From: Clostridia bacterium
GTDB lineage: Bacteria > Bacillota > Clostridia > Caldicoprobacterales > Caldicoprobacteraceae
Assembly (NCBI GenBank): GCA_017577715.1
Contig: PKRC01000010.1
Span: 1-64,000, forward strand
Direction: 5' to 3'
Length of the DNA stretch: 64,000 nt
Below the pieces are notes generated by a model. That model did no database searches. It had not been told where the DNA came from and worked only from the letters and a program-made list of their open reading frames with translations. Shown here one piece after another: positions 15,629 to 24,491 of this stretch; position 1 is the first letter of the stretch, and the number at the start of each line of letters is the position of its first letter. Both the position numbers and the translations under genes were made by a program.

Positions 15629-18139
15629 TCAATACAGCTTGATGACCATGCGGGTTATATCCACCGTTTTCACATCTCCAGGCTCCTCCGAGGCTTCCAC
15701 CACGTGTGGAATGCTGGGCTCCAAGACAAGGCAGTTATCCGATAGTTCAACATCCCTCTGGGTCTCTATAAACACCCCAAAGGCAGGCTTATCTGATACC
15801 AGCTCTATTTTATTCCCCTTTACAACGCAGCTTATGTTAGGCTCTTTTAGTTCAAGGTTTCTAAAGGCGTCAAACACCAGGTAATTTCTCACGCTTTGGC
15901 CATCAGCTACCAGCTCCACAAACAGCACGGTATCCAAAAGTTCGCCGTTCTTTTCAACGGGTAAAACGGTTGGATCGGCATCCACAGGCATAACTACGGG
16001 CCTATAGCCAATTCCCAGCTCTTCAGGCTGTATACTGCCTATTACTGACGCACTGTTGGGCAATAAAATAGCCTTCATATATATCTCGCCCTTCTTGGTG
16101 CCATCGAGGGCATAGGCCGTCACCCGTACTCGTGCATCCAGCTCATCGAGGGTGTCATTTACAGCATGGATAAATATGCGCCCTTCCTTGTATTTGGGTA
16201 CTATCAAGATGTTATGGAAGAAATTCTTGGTATAATAATACAGGCCTTTCTTCCTGCGGTGGTAATCGATACACGACCAGCTGGCCACCGGCCAGCAATC
16301 GTTTAGCTGCCAGTAAAGCGTACCGGCGGTGTTAAACTTCCTGGTACGCCAGTGCTCCACGCCGGTCTTTATAGCCTCAGCCTGGATAAACTGCGTCAGG
16401 TACACAAAGCTTGAAAAATCCTTCGGAAAACCAGCTTTGGCTATCATAAACCTTACCAGCCTTTCAGTGCCGTCCACCATCTTATTGTGGGACAGCATCA
16501 CCGGGCTTAAGGGATGGCGGTCTTCAGGCTGAGTAAAAGAATATATGGTCTTAAGACAGGGCATGGCTTGAAATCCAAACTCGCTGATGAACCTGCCGGT
16601 ATCGTTGAGATACTCATTGTAGTCTGCCCAGCCGCTCCATACCGTCCAACAATGGCGGTCCCCTTCAGCCATAGAGTTGGGGTCCTCTCCTCCATACGGG
16701 CTGGATACCCAGTAAGGACGAGAAGGGTCGTTTTCGGCGCAAACCCTGGGCAGTATTTCCTGGTATATATAGTTGCCTAAATATTTGGGAACGCCGTTGC
16801 CCCACCAAGAATGGAATCCCCAATTGTTTTCGTTGTTGCCGCACCACAGCACTATTGATGGATGTATCCTCAGGCTCTTTACCACGTGCTCGGCCTCTGT
16901 CTCAGCCAACCTTTGGAACCAATCAAACTGGTCTGGATATTGAGCACAAGCGTACATGAAATCCTGCCATACCATGATGCCCATCCTGTCGCACGCCTCG
17001 TAAAAGGCAGGGTGCTCGTATATGCCTCCACCCCATATGCGAAGCATGTTCATGTTTGCGTCCTTTGCGGCTTTTATGTAATAGTAATAATCGTCTTCCG
17101 TCAGCCTGGGCAAAAGGCTATCAGCGGGTATCCAGTTGGCCCCTTTTGCGAAGACCTTTTCCCCGTTTATTTCAAAGATAAAGCTTTCGCCCATCTCATC
17201 CCGCTCTCTTATGAGCCTTACGGTGCGAATGCCTGTCCTAAAGCTGTGCTCATCTACTGTTTTGCCATTGTGCACAAGGCGTAGCTTCACCTCATAAAGC
17301 GGCTGCTGCCCCATCCCATTGGGATACCACAGCGCCGCATTTTCTATTAACCCTTCCCAGCTCAATTGCAGCTTACCCCTGAATCTATCGATGCTTGCCT
17401 TTTCTGAGACGACGACTTTTCCCTGGTAGAATATTTCTACAAACGCTTCCATTTCATCGTGCAAAACTGTCTTCCCGTCATCGCCGGCAACCATTTCAAT
17501 CTCTGCGCCCGTTGCTACAAAAGCCCCATCTTTATTGATACGCCTGGTTTCGAAAAAAGGATAGCGTATTTTGGCAGTTTCAACGACTTCCAGATACACC
17601 GGCCTCCACAGCCCTACCTGCGCAATCCTTGGCCCCCAATCCCAGCCATAGGAATATTGCGCCTTCCTCACATAGGGTCTGCCGATTTCGTTGTTGGCAC
17701 CGCGCAGGGTGATAGGACTGTTACGCTCCATCGCCCGAATTGTCCTAATGGGGGAATCAAAATGCACTTCAACCTCATTTAATCCGCTTCGCAGAATTTC
17801 TCCCACATCGAAACGGTAAGGGATAAACATGTTTTCGGCTCTACCAAGATAATACCCATTCATGTATACGTCTGCCAGAGTATCGATGCCTTCAAATACT
17901 AGATATACTCTACCCGATACAGGAAGAGCATCGTTCCATTCAAACTCCTTGCGGTATATCCATTCTTCCTCCTCCAGCTTATGAAAATCTATCTCATTCA
18001 AACGATAAAATGGATCCCCCAGCTCTCCCAATGCCATCAGGTCCATCTGTACGCATCCCGGTACCCTGCCATTCTTCCACTGCTTGTCCTTCTTAGAACA
18101 GAACTGCCATGTCCCGTTAAGGCTTATAACGACGTTCAT
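15629..18139 (-). CDS. GH2 beta-mannosidase
   Basis: Glycoside hydrolase family 2 enzyme of 836 aa that removes beta-mannosyl residues from the non-reducing end of manno-oligosaccharides. An N-terminal jelly roll (NGTWQFCSKKDKQWKNGRVP) is followed by the Ig-like and TIM-barrel domains. The acid/base Glu is in WCGNNENNWG and the nucleophile Glu in FISEFGFQAMP. WQDFMYACAQYP and YWQLNDCWPVASW are typical of beta-mannosidases. No signal peptide is seen, so it is probably intracellular. The start is the ATG with GAGGGGAGA upstream; a 13-codon extension has none. manA at 40 kb could use the released mannose after phosphorylation. Confidence 0.93.
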   Translation of the reverse strand: MNVVISLNGTWQFCSKKDKQWKNGRVPGCVQMDLMALGELGDPFYRLNEIDFHKLEEEEWIYRKEFEWNDALPVSGRVYLVFEGIDTLADVYMNGYYLGRAENMFIPYRFDVGEILRSGLNEVEVHFDSPIRTIRAMERNSPITLRGANNEIGRPYVRKAQYSYGWDWGPRIAQVGLWRPVYLEVVETAKIRYPFFETRRINKDGAFVATGAEIEMVAGDDGKTVLHDEMEAFVEIFYQGKVVVSEKASIDRFRGKLQLSWEGLIENAALWYPNGMGQQPLYEVKLRLVHNGKTVDEHSFRTGIRTVRLIRERDEMGESFIFEINGEKVFAKGANWIPADSLLPRLTEDDYYYYIKAAKDANMNMLRIWGGGIYEHPAFYEACDRMGIMVWQDFMYACAQYPDQFDWFQRLAETEAEHVVKSLRIHPSIVLWCGNNENNWGFHSWWGNGVPKYLGNYIYQEILPRVCAENDPSRPYWVSSPYGGEDPNSMAEGDRHCWTVWSGWADYNEYLNDTGRFISEFGFQAMPCLKTIYSFTQPEDRHPLSPVMLSHNKMVDGTERLVRFMIAKAGFPKDFSSFVYLTQFIQAEAIKTGVEHWRTRKFNTAGTLYWQLNDCWPVASWSCIDYHRRKKGLYYYTKNFFHNILIVPKYKEGRIFIHAVNDTLDELDARVRVTAYALDGTKKGEIYMKAILLPNSASVIGSIQPEELGIGYRPVVMPVDADPTVLPVEKNGELLDTVLFVELVADGQSVRNYLVFDAFRNLELKEPNISCVVKGNKIELVSDKPAFGVFIETQRDVELSDNCLVLEPSIPHVVEASEEPGDVKTVDITRMVIKLY

Positions 18140-18203
18140 ACAGTCTCCCCTCTCCATTAAAAATCTATGCAAATTCATATTATCGTCATCAGGCCTAAAA
18201 AGC

Positions 18204-18509
18204 CTATTTCTTCACGATAATCATATGCCATATTTGGGGCAGGGCTTCTCGCAAGATGAAGATTCCTATCCCCACAAACAGTAGGCCAGCCAAAAGTCGC
18301 AGGCAGCATGTGGGGACATACCTGGTCACAACCCCACCCAGAAAAGAGCCCAGCAGAGTAACAACAATTAAAGCTAAAGAAGCACCCAGAAATACCGGAA
18401 GAGGCTCTTTATGATGAGTTACCAGGGTAAAGACGGTTAGCTGAGTTTTATCGCCCAATTCGGCTATAAACAGCATACAGAAGGACAATAAGAATAGTTT
18501 CCAGTTCAT
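18204..18509 (-). CDS. Gdt1/TMEM165 (UPF0016) family half-transporter
   Basis: Integral membrane protein of 101 aa with three hydrophobic segments and the family motif E-x-G-D-K-(T/S) at residues 17-22 (ELGDKT). The family moves divalent cations, chiefly Mn2+ or Ca2+. Most members carry two such repeats; this is a one-repeat protein that would have to dimerise, and no partner repeat gene is adjacent. GAGGAGG lies 10 nt before the ATG. The leader holds three consecutive perfect hairpins, the last one directly against the ribosome site, suggesting RNA-level control. Confidence 0.85.
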   Translation of the reverse strand: MNWKLFLLSFCMLFIAELGDKTQLTVFTLVTHHKEPLPVFLGASLALIVVTLLGSFLGGVVTRYVPTCCLRLLAGLLFVGIGIFILREALPQIWHMIIVKK

Positions 18510-18527
18510 TATGTACCGGCCTCCTCA

Positions 18528-18600
18528 TTATGCCGTCCGGCATAAAGGGCGCTAGGATTGGCTATAGAGCCAATAACAATGTTTGAGCCTGCCCTCAAAC
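18528..18600 (-). promoter_or_regulatory. Hairpin-rich 5' leader of the Gdt1 gene
   Basis: Three perfect inverted repeats stand in a row: 18581-18600 (7-bp stem, 6-nt loop), 18558-18573 (6-bp stem, 4-nt loop) and 18528-18545 (8-bp stem, 2-nt centre). The last ends one base from the GAGGAGG site (18520-18526). I do not see the known yybP-ykoY manganese riboswitch core. This could be a different metal-sensing leader or a set of protein sites. Confidence 0.5.
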
Positions 18601-18720
18601 TATTTTTTAGCTTACCTATAAAATTTTTACATCTGGAAAACCCAAATTATACCTTTATTTTGAAATTCATCTGTATGACATAGCTTCCAAAGCTATTATA
18701 CCTTCCCATGTCAAAAAACT

Positions 18721-19872
18721 TCAAGAGATTTTAGCCGTAAGTTTTCCAAGGGCGCACTTTTCCAGTAACTGGGCTGTAGCTTGAACCATCCTTTCTACCG
18801 AAAAGGAGGTCACGATGCGCTGGCGCCCTTTCTGGCCAAAAACCCTTCTCAGGTGAGCGTTGTTAATCAAATGGATTACGGCACACGCCAGGGCTGCTGC
18901 ATCTCCCGGCGGTACCAAATAGCCGTTTCCCCCGTGCTGGACTATCTCAGGTACCCCACCAACATTGGACGCCACAACGGGCTTGCCCATGGCCATAGCT
19001 TCGAGCACCGAGATCCCCAAACCTTCGGACAAAGTAGGCAGTACAAAGATATCCATGGCATCTAAATAACCCCATATCGGGGCTACGTATCCCGTGAATA
19101 AGACATCGCCTTCAACCCCAAGAGCCTTGGCCCTCATCTTAAGGGCTTCCTCATACGGGCCGGTCCCCACTATCATAAAGCTCACATTTTTACAGCAACC
19201 CCTTATCAGTGGTATGGCATCCAGAAGATGCTCAATGCCTTTGGAGGGTATGAGCCTGGCCACGCTTCCCACCACCACTGCATCGGGCCCTATCCCGAGG
19301 CGCTTTCTCACATTCCCTCCTCCGCCTTCGGGAGGCAATGGTACGCCGTTATATATAACGCTGACTTTGTCGCTAGGGATTCGGCACTTCTGTTCCAGTT
19401 CAAGCTTGAGCGCGCGGGACACTGCGATGATACCCTCTGTACGTTTGGCCAGGACTCTTTCCAGTTCTGACAGCATTGTACTCTTAAAACCATGAGATGA
19501 GGACAACACGAAGTTATGAACGGTATAGACTTTAGGGCATCCAGCCAAAATGGCTCCGGCCCTGCCCACCACCCCGGCTTTAAACCCATGGCAGTGCAGC
19601 ACATCCACCCCATGCGCAGTTATGATGCGCGCAATCTTCACCGCTTTTATAGCGTCCAAAGGCGGCTGTACCTCTCCGGGAAGATGAAATGGATAAACTT
19701 CTATACCCTCATCCTGCAGTTCCTCCATGATGGCTTTGTCAAAGCTGCAGGCTGCCAACACGTCAAACCCCGCAGCTTTCAGTCCCTTTGCCAAGGAAAT
19801 GTAGTGCTGCTTCATGCCCCCTGAAGCCGTTCGTATAAGCTCTAAAACCTTAATCCTTCTATTTAAATTCAT
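18721..19872 (-). CDS. GT4-family glycosyltransferase
   Basis: Retaining, GT-B fold glycosyltransferase of about 383 aa. The N-terminal acceptor half includes the GGMKQHYISLAKGL motif and VLHCHGFKAG. The C-terminal donor half has the EX7E signature (SEGLGISVLEAMAMG) that contacts a nucleotide-sugar, with VGSVARLIPSKGIEHLL before it. It should act at the cytoplasmic membrane face in exopolysaccharide, lipid or wall glycan synthesis; the sugar is not readable. The start used is an ATG seven codons inside the longest frame. It follows the phosphatase-like membrane protein by some 35 bp and is probably co-transcribed with it. Confidence 0.9.
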   Translation of the reverse strand: MNLNRRIKVLELIRTASGGMKQHYISLAKGLKAAGFDVLAACSFDKAIMEELQDEGIEVYPFHLPGEVQPPLDAIKAVKIARIITAHGVDVLHCHGFKAGVVGRAGAILAGCPKVYTVHNFVLSSSHGFKSTMLSELERVLAKRTEGIIAVSRALKLELEQKCRIPSDKVSVIYNGVPLPPEGGGGNVRKRLGIGPDAVVVGSVARLIPSKGIEHLLDAIPLIRGCCKNVSFMIVGTGPYEEALKMRAKALGVEGDVLFTGYVAPIWGYLDAMDIFVLPTLSEGLGISVLEAMAMGKPVVASNVGGVPEIVQHGGNGYLVPPGDAAALACAVIHLINNAHLRRVFGQKGRQRIVTSFSVERMVQATAQLLEKCALGKLTAKIS

Positions 19873-19907
19873 ACCCCTATCACTCTTACCCATACTTCAA
19901 TTTTCTT

Positions 19908-22223
19908 TTAGCTGCATCTCACGATATGCTCCTTTAACTCCTCGATATCTTCCACTTGCTGTGCAATGACAAATATAAACGATAGGCCCACATATATCAT
20001 GCAGGTGGCAGCAGCCACTATGCCCGAATCGTTGACCGCAAAGGCCACAGCGCTCCCCACAATCCCGCTGATAAAACCATAATACAAAGATGGATACCGC
20101 TCCTTTACGTCCTTGAAAATCCCTTGGGGTCTATAAAACAGTATGACCATGGCAAGCAGCGAGGACAAAAATACCCGTGTCCATACGGTATATCTAAAGA
20201 GGCGGATGTTCATGGATATCTTCCTGTAAGCTATATTGAACAGCTCCTGCAGGCCGTTTTCCCTAATGAGCTTCACTGTCTGCCCTATATGGGACTGGCT
20301 TTCCACCGTTCTGAAGCTATCCAAAATGAATAATCCAACAACGGCAATGGCCAAAACCGTACATAGGACCGCTATCTGTCTCCAGGTAATCCTCCAGCCC
20401 GCCATCAGCATGATGAACACCCCGAATGCCATAAATGCCGTTATGGCCCCACCCACATTGGTACCCCACCAGGGCAACGCCAGGGTGGCAAAAACCATAG
20501 CCAGCAGCACAACGGCTCCAGGCAGGACCATGCTGCAGTGGGATTTCAGTCGTTCTATAGCCGCTGCTGTACCAATGCAAGTAGCCCCCACAAGTGCCCC
20601 CATGTACTCGTTGCCTATCCCGTAAAATCGAGCCCCGCTTATCACGTCGTACCCCAGCGGGGATCCCTGTATAAGCTTTGCACCGGTCCATTGGTCAAGC
20701 AGCAACGCCGCCGTCATCATAAGGCATATCACCATGATCCTGTCCAGCATGGCGGGGATAAACCTCCATATGGCAAAGGCAAGCAATAGGGTAAAGGAGG
20801 CCGCCATCAAAGCAGCCACCGCCAGAGAAGGCTGGTGTACAAGGGGCAAAAGGAGGTAAGTAAAGGGCACCAACATGGCAAACAACAGGCAAAGCTTGAT
20901 AGCCTTCAGGTATTTCCTTTTAACGAAAAGGGTTATCAGCGAGGCTACAACCACCGCTATGATGTAAAACACAAACGCGCGTATCAAGAAGGGGCGTTGG
21001 TTGTAGATCTCCACCAGCCTCTGATTAAAAGTTATGATGCCCTCCAAACCACTATCGTTATAAACGCTCCTCATTGGAGCGCCACCCTGCTCTGGGAGAG
21101 GCGGTATGCCAAAGAAGTCAAGGATAGTGACTCCCACATCCAGGTTGGTCACCACACCCATGCGGTGGGTTGAGGCAGATGTGAGCCAACCCCTGCCTAC
21201 GCCTCTTCCCGCCATGATTACAGGGGTCAAACGGTTGTTGACCTGCAGTTCCCGTAATGGCCCCAAGGCTGTGAATACAATAATAAGGTCTCTTTCCATG
21301 TCAAGCCGCTCCATCAGCCATCCTATGAAGGTATCCCCATCCTCTATGGCCTTACGCCTATGTTCCTCCAGCACATCATCCATCACCATATGCCTGTAGG
21401 CTTCCGCTCTGTAGGTATCACCCCATTCGATGGCTATGACGTCGGCTTCATCCCATACCCTTTGGACTGCTTGAGCCATCCTGTCAAAATCCACCCTCAT
21501 GCCAAAAGGTCGGGTACCGTCCTTTGTGTTTAACCATTCCCCCACGTCTCCCAAAGGAACAACGCCCTTGTCATCCATCATCATGGACACCAGATACCGT
21601 TGTGGCTCCTCGAGCGTATCGCTGTTTCCAACCACAGCCACCTTATAGCCGTTTTGCGCCAGGGCAGTACCCAATGCTCCCACTTTGACGGGATACGGCC
21701 TGTTGGCATTGTTGCGATACACGGCAGCAATTCCTATACTGGCTATTTCACCGGCCTGTAGCCTGCGGCCGGTTATCTGATAATAGAGGTCGGCAACCTT
21801 TTGCCCCTGATATACATCATCGGCCGAGAAGGCAAGAGGGGAATTGGCAGAACCGGTAATCCTAGCACCTGCCCCCATGGTGACATACAGGTTGTTGCAC
21901 GAACGGCTTCCAGCCGTGTTGGTTGTCATAAGGCCAATTGCCCCTATCTCCATCAACCTGTCCATATTGGGTGTGGAAGCCTCCTTTATGTCCATCCAGC
22001 CTAGCCGATCCATGGCCACCAGGACTACCTTACCCCTCCCTGCTTCAGGCAAAGCAGCGCTGTAAACGGCGTTATAATCCAATTGAACAAGTTCAGCAGC
22101 ACAATCGGTACCTGCTGCCGATTGGCAGGCCGATTCCACCGCATTAGTAGTAATTCCATAATTCAAGGCTATAGAGCATGTTAAAACGCCCAACGTCAAA
22201 AGTAAAAAGAGCCTATTTTTCAA
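19908..22223 (-). CDS. Alkaline-phosphatase-fold protein with C-terminal polytopic membrane domain
   Basis: Protein of 771 aa with a signal/anchor helix at residues ~3-22 and an extracytoplasmic part (~60-400) resembling the alkaline phosphatase/sulfatase superfamily: LVAMDRLGWMDI near the N-terminus, STPNMDRLMEIG, and FTALGPLRELQ later. About nine or ten transmembrane helices follow (410-760). Metal ligands are not all obvious, so hydrolase or transferase activity is uncertain. The paired downstream GT4 gene suggests modification or export of a surface glycan or lipid, for example phospho-group transfer. I know of similar domain pairings annotated only as membrane proteins. A terminator of the preceding gene lies upstream. 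Confidence 0.75.
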   Translation of the reverse strand: MKNRLFLLLTLGVLTCSIALNYGITTNAVESACQSAAGTDCAAELVQLDYNAVYSAALPEAGRGKVVLVAMDRLGWMDIKEASTPNMDRLMEIGAIGLMTTNTAGSRSCNNLYVTMGAGARITGSANSPLAFSADDVYQGQKVADLYYQITGRRLQAGEIASIGIAAVYRNNANRPYPVKVGALGTALAQNGYKVAVVGNSDTLEEPQRYLVSMMMDDKGVVPLGDVGEWLNTKDGTRPFGMRVDFDRMAQAVQRVWDEADVIAIEWGDTYRAEAYRHMVMDDVLEEHRRKAIEDGDTFIGWLMERLDMERDLIIVFTALGPLRELQVNNRLTPVIMAGRGVGRGWLTSASTHRMGVVTNLDVGVTILDFFGIPPLPEQGGAPMRSVYNDSGLEGIITFNQRLVEIYNQRPFLIRAFVFYIIAVVVASLITLFVKRKYLKAIKLCLLFAMLVPFTYLLLPLVHQPSLAVAALMAASFTLLLAFAIWRFIPAMLDRIMVICLMMTAALLLDQWTGAKLIQGSPLGYDVISGARFYGIGNEYMGALVGATCIGTAAAIERLKSHCSMVLPGAVVLLAMVFATLALPWWGTNVGGAITAFMAFGVFIMLMAGWRITWRQIAVLCTVLAIAVVGLFILDSFRTVESQSHIGQTVKLIRENGLQELFNIAYRKISMNIRLFRYTVWTRVFLSSLLAMVILFYRPQGIFKDVKERYPSLYYGFISGIVGSAVAFAVNDSGIVAAATCMIYVGLSFIFVIAQQVEDIEELKEHIVRCS

Positions 22224-22295
22224 GGCACCTCACCTCATACTTGATTCTTCCCAAAAATATCCCCGTCATACCCCTAGGTAACGCACTGCTCAATA

Positions 22296-22338
22296 TAAAA
22301 AAGCGGCTGCAAAATCGTTATTAGCAGCCGCTTTTACC
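22296..22338 (-). terminator. Intrinsic terminator after the MetH-like gene
   Basis: A 12-bp stem (AAAAGCGGCTGC and complement, arms 22299-22310 and 22324-22335) is followed on the minus strand by TTTTTTAT. Confidence 0.88.
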
Positions 22339-22400
22339 TTTCCCCTTAGTTATATGACAATCATCTTGCCCGCCCGATTTTAGTGTCCCTCTGCTCAATC

Positions 22401-24077
22401 CTATCGTTTGCAGTTCAGTAGGCGGAAAGCTTTAACAGTTTCCATAGTACGGCCATCTTCCAGGTCCACCACCGGGGCATCAAGGCCGTAAGCCAACGCC
22501 ATGGCAAGGTAGGTACTTCCAACGCTATCATCATTGGGCCAGTTCCTGTACACCCTTCTCATATCCAGAGTGGTTACCAGGCCCAGCTCGTCCTTGATCA
22601 GCTTAATGGCTTTTAAGGCCTCCATGGCCTCCCAAGAAGGTGGCGCCACATCTGCCATGGTACAATCGATGATCACATCCTCCTTCGGCATGCCGTAGGC
22701 CTCGGCAACGCGCACAATCCTCTCGGCTAGCTTCAACCTTCCCCTGGCGTCAGCCGGAGTGCCGTCCTCATCTCTAGTATACCCCACCACGCAGGCTCCA
22801 TACTTTGCAACAGCTTGAAATACCGCATCCATGACAGACTGTTCAGCGCTTACTCCTCGTACCAGCGGCTTACCATTATATAGTCTCAAAGCAGCCTCCA
22901 GGACATCGGCCCTTGAGCTGTCCAATTCCAGCGGAAGATTGACAACTGCCTGTACTTCGCGTACCAGGTTGAGCATCACTTCTCTCTCGTCCATTTCCGG
23001 AACAGCCACATCCATCGCCAATACGTCAGCCCCTTGGCTTCTCTGGACAATGGCTTGTGACACTATATCCCCTACGGCGTTATCCTTTATTGCCCTAGCA
23101 ATGCCCTCATTGAACCTAGCATTTATGCTGCCGCCGATGAGCTTCACGTCCTGACCAAAAACCACCGTCTTTGATCCCGAAGCCACGGCCGTAAACCTCT
23201 TTGGTGAAACGGCTATAGGCGTCAAGTCCTTCACCGCTTGCCTTATGGCCTTTATGAAATCAGGAGTGGTTCCGCAGCACCCGCCAACTATCCTTACTCC
23301 CATTCGTACCATTGTCTGAATATGCCGCTGAAAGACTTCAGGGGTCAAGGGATAAACCGCCCGCCCATCCACTATTTGCGGCAGCCCTGCGTTGGGTTGC
23401 ACCAAAACCGGAAGGCTGGAATACGATATAAACTCCTTGACGATGGGCATCAGCCCTTCCGGCCCCAACGAACAGTTCACTCCTAAAGCATCAACTCCCA
23501 GGCCCTCAAGCACCACCACGGCAGTTAGCGGATCCGCGCCTGTAAACGTCCTTCCCCTTTGATCAAAGGTCAGCGTGCATATGACAGGCAAAGAGCTGTT
23601 CTCCTTAGCGGCCAGGACAGCTGCTTTGGCCTCACGTAGATCACCGAGGGTTTCGATCAAAATGAGGTCAACCCCCGCCTGTACCCCTGCCCTAACCTGC
23701 CTGGCATATAATTCATACGCTCGTTCAAAAGACAGTGGCCCCATGGGCTCCATGAGCTGACCTATGGGCCCCATATCCAACGCTACCCATTTGCTCCCCG
23801 CAGCACGCCGTGCCAAAACTACAGCCTGGGTTATCACCTGCTCCACAGTATATCCCGTGTCCCTAAGCTTGAATTCATTGGCACCAAAGGTATTGGTAGT
23901 TATGACATCGGCACCCGCCTCTATGTATTGCCTATGAATATCCTCGATGATATCAGGATGAAGAATGTTGAAGGTCTCGGGCGGTTGACCAGGGGGAAGC
24001 CCATAACGCTGTACCATGGTCCCCATTGCACCGTCAAACACGATTAAGCGGCGTTTCAGCTCCGTTCTAAAATCCAT
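22401..24077 (-). CDS. MetH-like protein: homocysteine S-methyltransferase plus divergent pterin-type domain
   Basis: Protein of 558 aa. Residues ~1-295 are a homocysteine/thiol S-methyltransferase barrel (VFDGAMGTM) with the three zinc Cys in GVNCSLGPEG and GGCCGTTP. Residues ~315-555 resemble the DHPS-like methyltetrahydrofolate domain of MetH, but landmark residues differ: GADVLAMDVAVPE instead of the usual LDVNVG..PE, ELDSS instead of IDS, and RGVS where NSVN is usual. No cobalamin-binding or SAM-activation domains follow; a separate corrinoid protein lies at 26905. It may methylate homocysteine from an unusual donor. The start is the ATG 12 nt after GAAAGG. It is divergent from the UroD-fusion gene. 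Confidence 0.85.
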   Translation of the reverse strand: MDFRTELKRRLIVFDGAMGTMVQRYGLPPGQPPETFNILHPDIIEDIHRQYIEAGADVITTNTFGANEFKLRDTGYTVEQVITQAVVLARRAAGSKWVALDMGPIGQLMEPMGPLSFERAYELYARQVRAGVQAGVDLILIETLGDLREAKAAVLAAKENSSLPVICTLTFDQRGRTFTGADPLTAVVVLEGLGVDALGVNCSLGPEGLMPIVKEFISYSSLPVLVQPNAGLPQIVDGRAVYPLTPEVFQRHIQTMVRMGVRIVGGCCGTTPDFIKAIRQAVKDLTPIAVSPKRFTAVASGSKTVVFGQDVKLIGGSINARFNEGIARAIKDNAVGDIVSQAIVQRSQGADVLAMDVAVPEMDEREVMLNLVREVQAVVNLPLELDSSRADVLEAALRLYNGKPLVRGVSAEQSVMDAVFQAVAKYGACVVGYTRDEDGTPADARGRLKLAERIVRVAEAYGMPKEDVIIDCTMADVAPPSWEAMEALKAIKLIKDELGLVTTLDMRRVYRNWPNDDSVGSTYLAMALAYGLDAPVVDLEDGRTMETVKAFRLLNCKR

Positions 24078-24491
24078 AATCAATTTCATCCTTTCACTAA
24101 CCCGCTTTGCAGCGATAATAGGTTAAGTATAGTTTTATTATCATACATATTCTCCGATAAATCATTACCTCCTTCTTGGAGATAATACAAATATAACCCT
24201 TTATTTAAAAAAGGATTGCCGGGCTAAGAGCTTTCATTTTACTGGCCTTAAGAATTCCCCAACATACAATGCAATATTATCTAGAGGCATCGCCAAACTC
24301 CATTCATAACCCTATCTTTCATTACGGGGATATGACACATTCTCCAAATCACTTATCTATACAGCTTGTTAAAAACCCAACAATATTCTACTAAACTTAA
24401 CAAGATAGGATGCAGACATCCCGGATAGCTGTTGATACAATAGAAGAAAACGTAACAGAGCACATCCATAGCATCAAGGAGGTTCAATATC
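24078..24491. other. Divergent intergenic region of the corrinoid module
   Basis: About 410 bases between the divergent MetH-like and UroD-fusion genes. The AT-rich sequence must hold both promoters; I see no convincing -35/-10 pair. It does not show an S-box, T-box or cobalamin riboswitch core that I can recognise. The plus-strand gene has a strong AAGGAGG site at its edge. Confidence 0.5.

Noticed and set aside
18510..18660. yybP-ykoY (Mn2+) or NiCo riboswitch before the Gdt1 gene
   Set aside because: Hairpins are present, but I could not match the conserved core of either class by eye, so the leader is left as unclassified.
24078..24491. Cobalamin or SAM riboswitch in the divergent methyltransferase intergenic region
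   Set aside because: The conserved boxes of these classes were not recognised on either strand.
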